A stretch of DNA of 64,000 nucleotides from NCBI GenBank assembly GCA_039105265.1, contig JAPFFF010000016.1:3086056-3150055 (forward strand), in the 5' to 3' direction. Positions 47,101 through 58,800 of the stretch are shown piece after piece. Under the pieces are notes generated by a model. The model ran no database searches, was not told where the DNA came from, and saw only the letters and a list, made by a program, of their open reading frames with translations. This DNA comes from Tritrichomonas musculus. Lineage: Eukaryota; Parabasalia; Tritrichomonadida; Tritrichomonadidae. The translations under genes were made by a program, and so were the position numbers. The first letter of the stretch is position 1, and the number at the start of each line of letters is the position of its first letter.

Positions 47101-48338
47101 TTACGCTCAAAGATCTGAATAGTAATGTCACATATGATGTTAACACCTCTAATGTTGTTAAACACATCATGAAAGTCATGAGTGACCGTTACTATTCAGA
47201 TCTTTGTCAGCACAAGATGAGAGGACATACATTCACGACATTGAAAAACTCACCATTGAGCAACTACTTCATGAAGCCCAATGCTTTGATGGCGGACTCT
47301 GTTGTCAGATTCGCTATCAAAGCACGTACGAATACGCTCATGACAGCATCACTTGCTGCTCACAGAAACCCTCAAATGAGTAACCGTTGCACTCGTTGTG
47401 GACAGATTGAAACTCTCAATCACATCTTAAACGGGTGCAAGCGGTGCAAACACAAATTCACAAAGAGACACGACGAAGTTGTCAAGGTACTTTGCAAGTA
47501 CCTTACCGAAAAGAAGAGAGTCATCGTGCATTGTAACCAAAGTGTTCGTGGACGCAGCAACGAACACATCACTGGTGACTCTGCTTCTCTCAGACCAGAT
47601 GTATGGTGGTGGGACGGTGACCAGCTGAAGATAGCTGAATTCACCATCCCATACGGAATGTTATCTGGCGATGATGATGAATCCACCTTAGTCATACGAC
47701 GCAGAGAGAAGTTGAACAAGTACCAGAAGCTTGTCGATGATTGCAGAAACCAGTTGAACTGCAATGTGTCGCTATTTGTGTTCATTGTCTCCTCCCTCGG
47801 TGCAATACCCGATGACACCATCAATGAACTCAAGAAAGTGACAGTCACGACCAAAGACGCACTCAAACTTGCATGGAGGATGGTAGCAGCCGCTTTACGG
47901 GAATCTATGATATTGTACATTGATACTAAGATTAAGAAGAGGGTTAACGACAACAATGAAGATGAAGATAACGATAACGATAACGATAATGGTAACGATT
48001 ATGATAACGATGTTGAAAATGTTAATGTTCTTGATACTGATGGTGACGATGATTCTAATGATCTCAATGATACTAGCTCCAATGTTACCGACGGGGAGTC
48101 CGCAGACGATGAGTACAACTCTGTCAACATCCTGGACGACGAAGAATGGCGGGAACTCATTGATGCAAGTGCGGATGTTGACAGGTCGGGCCCCCCGTCT
48201 GAGCTTGACACTACTGATGATGAAACTGACGTACTGGAAAATCCAGGCACCACCCCACTATGGAACCAAACTCAAGGTGCCGACCCTGCCTCCGCTACCG
48301 AAGAGGAGGGAGTCCAACACTCCTCTTCTGAATTTTAG
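41142..48338 (+). CDS. LINE L6 polyprotein (subfamily A, 20 repeats)
   Basis: 2398 residues, with the same domain positions as L5: repeats 366-725, zinc fingers from C899, YADD 1715-1718, endonuclease D2153/E2166 with the downstream KY. I find no residue that differs from L5. An intact frame of 7.2 kb with no divergence from its neighbour points to a very recent duplication or to continuing homogenisation, or to an assembly that repeated a unit. Confidence 0.92.
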   Translation: MLFCTTKPRFSELALDADSIDTKIDDFGGNFSDDDGNGTPEFRSFSPQISTVDSPFNINYNKLATSPISRHSREINSKTHQNGDQFAPNSTQSNTQPRYVPNVPHNLPSQYSLTDRISYPTEQRHPPVGPAPINIRSTSQSDSNVSPDFSDSEEFRSDAHLSDSTSRPNCARNLIVPNTQRTTEVLLQSGVHYNPTNPEGGQNPSWFVITSDPSLAARSPLSYLAKDKSVEGVLVARGQMIISNGQPILDRNRPAVPASDAELSQKVLLPETFVHPSTVPAVPFNFCSFPRSPFVSHVYNVLNSLAVSFSCNIGCNNHFTDFSNHMSVMNTNMFNVNNSNSFTNNSFINNNISNYNVSHNNVNLVHHSVDVDNQTVESTAHVAHHSVDVDNRVVASMAHVAHHSVDVDNQIVASTAHVVHHNVDVDNQIVKSTAHVAHHSVDVDYQTVKSTALVANHSVDVDNQIVKSTAHVAHHAVDVDNQIVASTAHVVHHNVDVDNQIVKSTAHVAHHSVDVDYQTVKSTALVANHSVDVDNQIVASTAHVVHHNVDVDNQIVKSTAHVAHHSVDVDYQTVKSTALVANHSVDVDNQIVKSTAHVAHHAVDVDNQTVKSTAHVAHHTVDVDNQTVKSTAQVAHHAVDVDNQTVKSTAHVAHHTVDVDNQTVKSTAHVAHHAVDVDNRVVASTAHVTHHNVDVDNQTVTSTAHITHHSVGVDDRVVTSTAHIDHHQVVTKEKLFTSVIEVPKFVFEINEKVVPLFTLSGNHSLLNTFSNNNFLGSRTNSLGTQTTSNSSGTSSVVSGAEEFTDAHSHSEHSDHSDDDNHGGSDDNPSSPVGDNVSIDWIVSELAGVKTKTDMKSLIDILQVANIDTSPFANVSDVDTPIILLMYQKDRWLGVGQFYCPCCDKTFPTCASLSFHLKSTHTTNNIPLEQAAFEYIVGRKLRWKIDSPHLPPDAFHYRTIHVCPCSDCDYLVSRANSLSSHMGSSHQDMEALKREVGVFWAMSILHAKKHRKLLVASDVYHDLHGSLCMKCKDFVGRDKATVKQHTNRSHPQANVEGHRVQAIDISISVNWLSPETDDDEIREANTDLERIKIVRSENRVTQDDERQMPVQPRADESVDLQVMEDRRRGEDSRRRRRQAGFIPANERLPEAHLHSVSSSSEEDTHTIDEHPAHPASASIVDIESCLSKAENWKSRCMKEDDDFVHLPKLWGDRLAKHRKKFEEVFNSEVKDVLNWYNEAIYLSDSLEKSSRMLLCEGMISKIILILRKSIRKFVRSARRGSDKIRRPHSLETPIQMKSASKFIAGIELLHSRIHITDEDLDQPQRNVIADIKEKLVRFLSQAPLEFSQLLGSGDLDSIDGLIYDEHYDERMKFIRAKLEELEILNNSPSSLGYKKFLQKFYAEDAKRTLDWFVLNDDTPECVVPVEDFENVYGSSWSDAAALGDDPDGVYTLQRRISSNNSDELKSLILNEEAILKAVRSRSNLSAVGCDGISNGVWKVGGSVTATIIKNVLCCMLDTGLFPEVLKMNKTVMLFKKGDPDDAHSWRPITITPTIYRMLMCHISRSLQTLNSKHRFISPSQKGFMRIPAGAAEHATVVDEMIHDAARNQKSLYITTIDFSDAFGSVPHKLIKKNLTDIGFDLSFVKTIINSYRDSSTKIISNNRRSNSICFRKGVKQGCPLSPTLFNICIEPLLARLNACKEDGYHWLDSATTVQAYADDIIVFSDSEVGMKNLLSVVEHFCSYAGDMKINCKKCHAFTYIAHNGSRSVLNDNFTIAGGRIDNISIQNNTTYLGLPIACKSSQRKHHVFRRIEDMTKDVIRITGSALRFTQAVDAIKRFVIPKIDYELMANTAPTNCLSRLDELIRGKLSKMIGAAGIPTAWFYTTKNDGGLYIQKLTDRQKALTIRLYIALMESNDKSIRDMVKASDEAEIIFRDATIDLTSPFLHLKVKDNGALDAKRNRGTSNILARCVKALHDANMGLILKDDMFTLKDLNSNVTYDVNTSNVVKHIMKVMSDRYYSDLCQHKMRGHTFTTLKNSPLSNYFMKPNALMADSVVRFAIKARTNTLMTASLAAHRNPQMSNRCTRCGQIETLNHILNGCKRCKHKFTKRHDEVVKVLCKYLTEKKRVIVHCNQSVRGRSNEHITGDSASLRPDVWWWDGDQLKIAEFTIPYGMLSGDDDESTLVIRRREKLNKYQKLVDDCRNQLNCNVSLFVFIVSSLGAIPDDTINELKKVTVTTKDALKLAWRMVAAALRESMILYIDTKIKKRVNDNNEDEDNDNDNDNGNDYDNDVENVNVLDTDGDDDSNDLNDTSSNVTDGESADDEYNSVNILDDEEWRELIDASADVDRSGPPSELDTTDDETDVLENPGTTPLWNQTQGADPASATEEEGVQHSSSEF
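42237..43316 (+). repeat. 54-bp tandem repeats of L6 (20 units)
   Basis: Same order of unit variants as in L5, including the GTAGAC variant in unit 1. Confidence 0.95.
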
Positions 48339-48444
48339 GCAGACTTTTTTGTTGGGGCCCGCCCCTTTTATTTTATTGTGAGTGAATCATCACTCTCGTT
48401 TATTAGTATTTTATACTTACTCTAATGATTAATAAACGAATTTA

Positions 48445-48469
48445 CCACACGGGAGGAGATTTTTTTTTA
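48445..48469 (+). repeat. Target-site duplication 8 (L6/L7 junction)
   Basis: tRNA-Asn 3' stub with T9, unchanged. Confidence 0.85.
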
Positions 48470-48479
48470 GTTTTCATAT

Positions 48480-51400
48480 ATGCTTTTTTGCACGACCAAA
48501 CCTAGATTTTCCGAATTAGCACTCGACGCTGATTCGATTGATACCAAAATTGATGATTTTGGTGGAAATTTTTCTGATGATGATGGAAATGGAACACCCG
48601 AATTTCGCAGTTTTTCGCCTCAAATTAGTACAGTAGATAGCCCTTTCAATATAAATTACAACAAACTCGCTACTTCTCCAATATCTCGCCACTCAAGAGA
48701 GATCAATTCAAAGACGCACCAAAACGGGGACCAGTTTGCCCCGAACTCAACTCAATCAAATACACAGCCTCGATATGTTCCAAATGTTCCTCATAATCTT
48801 CCCTCGCAATACTCACTCACAGATCGAATTTCATATCCTACGGAGCAGCGGCACCCGCCGGTTGGACCTGCTCCTATCAACATACGGAGTACCTCACAGA
48901 GCGATTCCAACGTTTCCCCAGACTTTTCAGATTCCGAAGAATTTAGATCAGATGCGCATCTAAGTGATTCTACGAGCCGACCAAATTGCGCCAGAAATCT
49001 CATAGTTCCTAATACACAAAGGACGACAGAGGTACTCCTGCAGTCAGGAGTACACTATAATCCGACGAATCCAGAGGGTGGTCAGAACCCCTCTTGGTTC
49101 GTCATTACGAGCGATCCTTCACTGGCTGCCCGTTCCCCTCTGAGTTACCTTGCAAAGGATAAGTCAGTTGAAGGTGTATTGGTTGCCCGAGGACAAATGA
49201 TCATTTCGAATGGGCAACCAATACTCGACCGAAACCGCCCGGCAGTACCTGCATCAGATGCAGAACTCAGCCAGAAGGTGCTCCTCCCTGAGACCTTCGT
49301 CCATCCGAGCACGGTTCCGGCGGTTCCATTCAATTTTTGCTCCTTCCCACGTTCGCCTTTTGTTTCCCATGTATACAATGTATTAAACTCGCTGGCGGTC
49401 TCATTCTCGTGCAACATCGGTTGCAATAATCACTTCACCGACTTTTCAAATCACATGTCAGTCATGAATACCAATATGTTCAATGTTAATAATAGTAATA
49501 GTTTCACTAATAATAGTTTCATTAATAATAATATCTCTAACTATAATGTTTCTCATAACAATGTTAATCTTGTTCATCATAGCGTTGACGTAGACAACCA
49601 GACTGTCGAGTCAACTGCTCATGTAGCTCACCACAGCGTTGACGTCGACAATCGGGTTGTCGCGTCAATGGCTCATGTTGCTCATCATAGCGTTGACGTC
49701 GACAATCAGATTGTCGCGTCAACGGCACACGTGGTACATCATAATGTTGACGTTGACAATCAGATTGTCAAGTCAACAGCCCACGTCGCTCATCATTCTG
49801 TTGACGTTGACTATCAGACTGTCAAGTCAACAGCCCTCGTTGCTAATCATTCTGTTGACGTTGACAATCAGATTGTCAAGTCAACAGCCCACGTCGCTCA
49901 TCACGCTGTTGACGTCGACAATCAGATTGTCGCGTCAACGGCACACGTGGTACATCATAATGTTGACGTTGACAATCAGATTGTCAAGTCAACAGCCCAC
50001 GTCGCTCATCATTCTGTTGACGTTGACTATCAGACTGTCAAGTCAACAGCCCTCGTTGCTAATCATTCTGTTGACGTTGACAATCAGATTGTCGCGTCAA
50101 CGGCACACGTGGTACATCTGTTGACGTTGACAATCAGATTGTCAAGTCAACAGCCCACGTCGCTCATCATTCTGTTGACGTTGACTATCAGACTGTCAAG
50201 TCAACAGCCCTCGCTAATCATTCTGTTGACGTTGACAATCAGATTGTCAAGTCAACAGCCCACGTCGCTCATCACGCTGTTGACGTTGACAATCAGACTG
50301 TCAAGTCAACAGCTCACGTCGCTCATCACACTGTTGACGTTGACAATCAGACTGTCAAGTCAACAGCTCAAGTCGCTCATCACGCTGTTGACGTTGACAA
50401 TCAGACTGTCAAGTCAACAGCTCACGTCGCTCATCACACTGTTGACGTTGACAATCAAACTGTCAAGTCAACAGCTCACGTCGCTCATCACGCTGTTGAC
50501 GTTGACAATCGGGTTGTCGCGTCAACAGCTCACGTCACTCACCACAACGTTGACGTTGACAACCAAACCGTCACGTCAACGGCTCACATCACGCACCATT
50601 CTGTTGGCGTTGACGATCGGGTTGTCACGTCAACTGCTCACATCGATCATCATCAAGTAGTCACGAAGGAGAAATTATTCACATCAGTGATTGAGGTACC
50701 TAAGTTTGTGTTCGAGATCAATGAGAAAGTGGTTCCACTATTTACTCTCTCTGGAAACCATTCGTTGCTTAACACATTCTCAAACAATAATTTCCTCGGA
50801 TCTCGAACCAACTCCTTAGGTACTCAAACTACCAGTAACTCTTCTGGTACAAGCAGCGTTGTTAGTGGTGCTGAAGAGTTCACCGATGCTCATTCTCACT
50901 CTGAACACTCTGATCATTCCGATGATGACAATCACGGTGGTAGTGATGATAATCCTTCTTCACCTGTGGGTGACAATGTTTCCATTGATTGGATCGTGAG
51001 CGAATTGGCTGGTGTGAAGACCAAAACAGACATGAAGTCTCTCATTGATATCTTGCAGGTGGCAAACATCGACACTTCACCATTCGCAAACGTTAGCGAC
51101 GTTGACACTCCTATCATTCTCCTCATGTATCAGAAAGACAGATGGTTAGGAGTTGGGCAGTTTTACTGCCCTTGCTGCGACAAAACGTTTCCCACATGTG
51201 CGTCCTTGTCTTTTCACCTCAAATCGACGCACACGACGAATAACATTCCTCTGGAGCAAGCGGCGTTCGAGTACATTGTCGGCAGGAAGCTGAGGTGGAA
51301 GATCGATTCACCTCACCTTCCGCCTGACGCTTTTCACTATCGTACCATTCACGTTTGTCCGTGCAGCGACTGCGACTACTTGGTCAGCAGAGCGAACTCA

Positions 51401-54400
51401 TTGAGCAGCCACATGGGCTCATCGCACCAGGACATGGAAGCGCTTAAACGTGAAGTTGGAGTCTTCTGGGCGATGAGCATTCTGCACGCTAAGAAACATC
51501 GGAAATTACTTGTGGCTAGCGATGTTTACCATGACCTGCACGGTTCCTTGTGCATGAAATGCAAGGACTTCGTTGGTAGAGACAAAGCTACAGTCAAACA
51601 GCATACCAACAGATCACATCCCCAGGCCAATGTTGAAGGTCATCGGGTTCAGGCAATCGACATCAGTATATCCGTTAATTGGCTTTCGCCTGAAACCGAT
51701 GACGATGAAATTCGTGAAGCCAACACTGACCTGGAGAGAATCAAGATTGTGAGGAGTGAGAACAGAGTCACTCAAGATGATGAGAGACAGATGCCAGTGC
51801 AACCTCGGGCAGACGAATCGGTGGATCTCCAAGTGATGGAAGATCGTCGTCGCGGGGAAGACTCACGCAGACGGAGACGACAGGCTGGGTTCATACCTGC
51901 CAACGAGAGACTACCTGAGGCGCACTTGCATTCAGTCTCTTCATCTAGCGAAGAAGATACTCACACAATTGATGAACATCCGGCTCACCCAGCGTCAGCT
52001 TCGATCGTGGACATTGAGAGTTGCCTGTCCAAAGCTGAGAATTGGAAGTCGAGGTGCATGAAGGAAGATGATGATTTCGTGCACCTCCCGAAGCTGTGGG
52101 GTGACCGTTTAGCGAAACACAGGAAAAAGTTCGAAGAAGTGTTTAACAGTGAAGTCAAGGATGTTCTCAATTGGTATAATGAAGCTATTTACCTCTCTGA
52201 CTCTTTGGAAAAGAGCAGCCGAATGCTTCTCTGCGAAGGGATGATTTCGAAAATCATTCTCATTCTACGGAAGTCGATTAGGAAGTTCGTTCGTTCGGCT
52301 CGGAGAGGTTCAGATAAGATTCGTCGCCCGCATTCCTTGGAGACACCGATTCAGATGAAGTCGGCCTCCAAATTCATCGCTGGTATTGAACTCCTGCATT
52401 CCCGTATTCACATCACTGATGAAGATCTCGATCAACCTCAACGTAATGTCATCGCAGACATCAAAGAGAAGCTTGTTCGCTTTCTGTCACAGGCTCCTTT
52501 GGAGTTCTCTCAACTTCTTGGGAGTGGTGACTTGGACTCAATTGACGGTTTGATTTACGATGAGCATTACGATGAAAGGATGAAATTCATACGTGCCAAG
52601 CTAGAGGAATTGGAGATTCTCAACAACTCTCCTTCCTCGCTTGGCTACAAGAAGTTCCTTCAGAAATTCTACGCTGAAGACGCCAAACGTACACTCGACT
52701 GGTTCGTGTTGAACGACGACACACCGGAATGTGTCGTCCCAGTCGAAGATTTCGAGAACGTGTACGGGTCCTCGTGGAGCGATGCTGCTGCTCTCGGGGA
52801 TGACCCAGATGGTGTTTACACTCTTCAGCGCAGAATTTCATCGAATAATTCTGATGAACTCAAATCACTCATCCTCAACGAAGAAGCTATTCTCAAAGCG
52901 GTCAGATCGAGATCCAATCTGTCTGCCGTCGGATGCGACGGCATTTCAAATGGTGTGTGGAAGGTTGGCGGGAGTGTCACGGCGACGATCATCAAGAATG
53001 TGTTGTGTTGCATGCTTGACACGGGTCTCTTTCCGGAGGTGTTGAAAATGAACAAAACCGTCATGTTGTTTAAGAAAGGAGACCCTGACGACGCCCATTC
53101 GTGGCGTCCTATCACCATCACTCCGACGATTTATCGGATGCTGATGTGTCACATCAGCCGCTCGCTTCAAACGCTGAATTCAAAACATAGGTTCATATCA
53201 CCGAGTCAGAAAGGATTCATGCGTATTCCAGCTGGGGCGGCTGAGCATGCAACTGTGGTTGATGAGATGATACACGATGCTGCACGGAACCAAAAGTCAC
53301 TCTACATCACGACGATCGACTTTTCTGATGCATTTGGTTCCGTACCACATAAACTTATTAAAAAGAATCTTACAGACATTGGCTTTGATCTTTCTTTTGT
53401 TAAAACGATTATTAATTCGTACAGAGACTCTTCGACAAAGATCATCAGCAACAACAGACGATCTAATTCTATCTGTTTTCGCAAAGGCGTCAAGCAAGGT
53501 TGTCCGCTGAGTCCGACGTTATTCAACATTTGTATCGAACCTCTCCTCGCGCGGTTGAACGCTTGCAAGGAGGACGGTTATCATTGGTTGGACTCAGCGA
53601 CAACCGTTCAAGCTTACGCCGATGACATAATCGTGTTCTCGGACTCGGAAGTCGGGATGAAGAACTTGCTTTCGGTCGTGGAGCACTTCTGCAGTTATGC
53701 AGGCGACATGAAGATCAACTGCAAGAAGTGCCACGCTTTCACATACATTGCTCACAATGGTTCTCGCAGTGTGTTGAACGACAACTTCACCATTGCTGGA
53801 GGACGTATTGATAACATCAGTATTCAGAACAATACAACGTATCTCGGACTTCCAATCGCGTGCAAATCTTCGCAGCGTAAACATCACGTTTTTCGGCGAA
53901 TCGAAGACATGACGAAGGACGTCATTCGAATTACTGGCAGCGCTCTTCGGTTCACACAGGCGGTTGACGCCATCAAACGGTTCGTGATTCCCAAGATTGA
54001 CTACGAACTGATGGCGAACACAGCACCGACAAATTGCCTCAGTCGCTTAGATGAACTCATTCGGGGCAAACTGTCCAAAATGATCGGTGCTGCTGGTATT
54101 CCAACCGCCTGGTTCTACACGACGAAAAACGATGGCGGTCTTTACATACAGAAACTCACAGATCGCCAGAAAGCTCTCACTATCAGACTCTACATTGCTT
54201 TGATGGAGTCTAACGATAAAAGCATCCGTGATATGGTCAAGGCTTCTGATGAAGCCGAGATCATCTTCAGGGATGCTACCATCGACTTGACTTCACCGTT
54301 CTTGCACCTAAAAGTTAAAGACAATGGTGCGTTAGATGCAAAGCGTAACCGCGGGACGTCGAACATCTTAGCCCGATGTGTTAAAGCTTTGCACGACGCT

Positions 54401-55669
54401 AACATGGGTCTGATACTCAAAGATGATATGTTTACGCTCAAAGATCTGAATAGTAATGTCACATATGATGTTAACACCTCTAATGTTGTTAAACACATCA
54501 TGAAAGTCATGAGTGACCGTTACTATTCAGATCTTTGTCAGCACAAGATGAGAGGACATACATTCACGACATTGAAAAACTCACCATTGAGCAACTACTT
54601 CATGAAGCCCAATGCTTTGATGGCGGACTCTGTTGTCAGATTCGCTATCAAAGCACGTACGAATACGCTCATGACAGCATCACTTGCTGCTCACAGAAAC
54701 CCTCAAATGAGTAACCGTTGCACTCGTTGTGGACAGATTGAAACTCTCAATCACATCTTAAACGGGTGCAAGCGGTGCAAACACAAATTCACAAAGAGAC
54801 ACGACGAAGTTGTCAAGGTACTTTGCAAGTACCTTACCGAAAAGAAGAGAGTCATCGTGCATTGTAACCAAAGTGTTCGTGGACGCAGCAACGAACACAT
54901 CACTGGTGACTCTGCTTCTCTCAGACCAGATGTATGGTGGTGGGACGGTGACCAGCTGAAGATAGCTGAATTCACCATCCCATACGGAATGTTATCTGGC
55001 GATGATGATGAATCCACCTTAGTCATACGACGCAGAGAGAAGTTGAACAAGTACCAGAAGCTTGTCGATGATTGCAGAAACCAGTTGAACTGCAATGTGT
55101 CGCTATTTGTGTTCATTGTCTCCTCCCTCGGTGCAATACCCGATGACACCATCAATGAACTCAAGAAAGTGACAGTCACGACCAAAGACGCACTCAAACT
55201 TGCATGGAGGATGGTAGCAGCCGCTTTACGGGAATCTATGATATTGTACATTGATACTAAGATTAAGAAGAGGGTTAACGACAACAATGAAGATGAAGAT
55301 AACGATAACGATAACGATAATGGTAACGATTATGATAACGATGTTGAAAATGTTAATGTTCTTGATACTGATGGTGACGATGATTCTAATGATCTCAATG
55401 ATACTAGCTCCAATGTTACCGACGGGGAGTCCGCAGACGATGAGTACAACTCTGTCAACATCCTGGACGACGAAGAATGGCGGGAACTCATTGATGCAAG
55501 TGCGGATGTTGACAGGTCGGGCCCCCCGTCTGAGCTTGACACTACTGATGATGAAACTGACGTACTGGAAAATCCAGGCACCACCCCACTATGGAACCAA
55601 ACTCAAGGTGCCGACCCTGCCTCCGCTACCGAAGAGGAGGGAGTCCAACACTCCTCTTCTGAATTTTAG
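48480..55669 (+). pseudogene. LINE L7 polyprotein, frameshifted in the repeat array
   Basis: Compared with L6, four bases are missing near 50119 (ACATCATAATGTTGAC has become ACATCTGTTGAC) and three near 50213 (CTCGTTGCTAAT has become CTCGCTAAT). The first shifts the frame. Translation would continue through the shifted frame of the repeats, which is open, and stop at 50660 after 726 residues. The zinc-finger, RT and endonuclease part remains open in the original frame to 55669 with YADD and the catalytic residues unchanged, but it is no longer joined to the N-terminus. No strong start codon precedes it. Both deletions fall in or next to the palindromic units, which suggests hairpin-related replication slippage; a sequencing or assembly error in this repeat is the alternative. 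Confidence 0.88.
49575..50647 (+). repeat. 54-bp tandem repeats of L7 (20 units, two damaged)
   Basis: Same unit order as L5 and L6, minus 4 bp and 3 bp at two places about 95 bp apart. Confidence 0.93.
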
Positions 55670-55775
55670 GCAGACTTTTTTGTTGGGGCCCGCCCCTTTT
55701 ATTTTATTGTGAGTGAATCATCACTCTCGTTTATTAGTATTTTATACTTACTCTAATGATTAATAAACGAATTTA

Positions 55776-55800
55776 CCACACGGGAGGAGATTTTTTTTTA
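55776..55800 (+). repeat. Target-site duplication 9 (L7/L8 junction)
   Basis: tRNA-Asn 3' stub with T9, unchanged. Confidence 0.85.
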
Positions 55801-55810
55801 GTTTTCATAT

Positions 55811-58800
55811 ATGCTTTTTTGCACGACCAAACCTAGATTTTCCGAATTAGCACTCGACGCTGATTCGATTGATACCAAAATTGATGATTTTGGTGGAAAT
55901 TTTTCTGATGATGATGGAAATGGAACACCCGAATTTCGCAGTTTTTCGCCTCAAATTAGTACAGTAGATAGCCCTTTCAATATAAATTACAACAAACTCG
56001 CTACTTCTCCAATATCTCGCCACTCAAGAGAGATCAATTCAAAGACGCACCAAAACGGGGACCAGTTTGCCCCGAACTCAACTCAATCAAATACACAGCC
56101 TCGATATGTTCCAAATGTTCCTCATAATCTTCCCTCGCAATACTCACTCACAGATCGAATTTCATATCCTACGGAGCAGCGGCACCCGCCGGTTGGACCT
56201 GCTCCTATCAACATACGGAGTACCTCACAGAGCGATTCCAACGTTTCCCCAGACTTTTCAGATTCCGAAGAATTTAGATCAGATGCGCATCTAAGTGATT
56301 CTACGAGCCGACCAAATTGCGCCAGAAATCTCATAGTTCCTAATACACAAAGGACGACAGAGGTACTCCTGCAGTCAGGAGTACACTATAATCCGACGAA
56401 TCCAGAGGGTGGTCAGAACCCCTCTTGGTTCGTCATTACGAGCGATCCTTCACTGGCTGCCCGTTCCCCTCTGAGTTACCTTGCAAAGGATAAGTCAGTT
56501 GAAGGTGTATTGGTTGCCCGAGGACAAATGATCATTTCGAATGGGCAACCAATACTCGACCGAAACCGCCCGGCAGTACCTGCATCAGATGCAGAACTCA
56601 GCCAGAAGGTGCTCCTCCCTGAGACCTTCGTCCATCCGAGCACGGTTCCGGCGGTTCCATTCAATTTTTGCTCCTTCCCACGTTCGCCTTTTGTTTCCCA
56701 TGTATACAATGTATTAAACTCGCTGGCGGTCTCATTCTCGTGCAACATCGGTTGCAATAATCACTTCACCGACTTTTCAAATCACATGTCAGTCATGAAT
56801 ACCAATATGTTCAATGTTAATAATAGTAATAGTTTCACTAATAATAGTTTCATTAATAATAATATCTCTAACTATAATGTTTCTCATAACAATGTTAATC
56901 TTGTTCATCATAGCGTTGACGTCGACAACCAGACTGTCGAGTCAACTGCTCATGTAGCTCACCACAGCGTTGACGTCGACAATCGGGTTGTCGCGTCAAT
57001 GGCTCATGTTGCTCATCATAGCGTTGACGTCGACAATCAGATTGTCGCGTCAACGGCACACGTGGTACATCATAATGTTGACGTTGACAATCAGATTGTC
57101 AAGTCAACAGCCCACGTCGCTCATCATTCTGTTGACGTTGACTATCAGACTGTCAAGTCAACAGCCCTCGTTGCTAATCATTCTGTTGACGTTGACAATC
57201 AGATTGTCAAGTCAACAGCCCACGTCGCTCATCACGCTGTTGACGTCGACAATCAGATTGTCGCGTCAACGGCACACGTGGTACATCATAATGTTGACGT
57301 TGACAATCAGATTGTCAAGTCAACAGCCCACGTCGCTCATCATTCTGTTGACGTTGACTATCAGACTGTCAAGTCAACAGCCCTCGTTGCTAATCATTCT
57401 GTTGACGTTGACAATCAGATTGTCAAGTCAACAGCCCACGTCGCTCATCACGCTGTTGACGTTGACAATCAGACTGTCAAGTCAACAGCTCACGTCGCTC
57501 ATCACACTGTTGACGTTGACAATCAAACTGTCAAGTCAACAGCTCACGTCGCTCATCACGCTGTTGACGTTGACAATCAGATTGTCAAATCAACAGCTCA
57601 CGTCGCTCATCACGCTGTCGACGTTGACAATCAGATTGTCAAGTCAACAGCTTACGTCGCTCATCACGCTGTTGACGTTGACAATCAGATTGTCAAGTCA
57701 ACAGCTCACGTCGCTCATCACGCTGTTGACGTTGACAATCAGATTGTCAAGTCAACAGCTCACGTCGCTCATCACGCTGTTGACGTTGACAATCAGATTG
57801 TCAAGTCAACAGCTCACGTCGCTCATCACGCTGTTGACGTTGACAATCGGGTTGTCGCGTCAACAGCTCACGTCACTCACCACAACGTTGACGTTGACAA
57901 CCAAACCGTCACGTCAACGGCTCACATCACGCACCATTCTGTTGGCGTTGACGATCGGGTTGTCACGTCAACTGCTCACATCGATCATCATCAAGTAGTC
58001 ACGAAGGAGAAATTATTCACATCAGTGATTGAGGTACCTAAGTTTGTGTTCGAGATCAATGAGAAAGTGGTTCCACTATTTACTCTCTCTGGAAACCATT
58101 CGTTGCTTAACACATTCTCAAACAATAATTTCCTCGGATCTCGAACCAACTCCTTAGGTACTCAAACTACCAGTAACTCTTCTGGTACAAGCAGCGTTGT
58201 TAGTGGTGCTGAAGAGTTCACCGATGCTCATTCTCACTCTGAACACTCTGATCATTCCGATGATGACAATCACGGTGGTAGTGATGATAATCCTTCTTCA
58301 CCTGTGGGTGACAATGTTTCCATTGATTGGATCGTGAGCGAATTGGCTGGTGTGAAGACCAAAACAGACATGAAGTCTCTCATTGATATCTTGCAGGTGG
58401 CAAACATCGACACTTCACCATTCGCAAACGTTAGCGACGTTGACACTCCTATCATTCTCCTCATGTATCAGAAAGACAGATGGTTAGGAGTTGGGCAGTT
58501 TTACTGCCCTTGCTGCGACAAAACGTTTCCCACATGTGCGTCCTTGTCTTTTCACCTCAAATCGACGCACACGACGAATAACATTCCTCTGGAGCAAGCG
58601 GCGTTCGAGTACATTGTCGGCAGGAAGCTGAGGTGGAAGATCGATTCACCTCACCTTCCGCCTGACGCTTTTCACTATCGTACCATTCACGTTTGTCCGT
58701 GCAGCGACTGCGACTACTTGGTCAGCAGAGCGAACTCATTGAGCAGCCACATGGGCTCATCGCACCAGGACATGGAAGCGCTTAAACGTGAAGTTGGAGT

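Larger units (their letters stand above)
41132..48444 (+). mobile_element. LINE copy L6, subfamily A
   Basis: Full length and apparently the same as L5 over the whole 7338-bp unit. A retrotransposed copy and a copy made by unequal crossing-over would look alike here, because both end in the tRNA stub. Confidence 0.9.
48470..55775 (+). mobile_element. LINE copy L7, subfamily A, ORF broken
   Basis: Both ends are complete but the copy is 7 bp shorter than L5 and L6, with both small deletions in the repeat array. The rest matches L6. The break must be younger than the expansion that made L5-L7. Confidence 0.9.

Noticed and set aside
50687-55669. Second half of L7 as an independent gene
   Set aside because: Its only upstream start is a GTG in the middle of a conserved stretch. 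It is the remnant of a frameshifted ORF.
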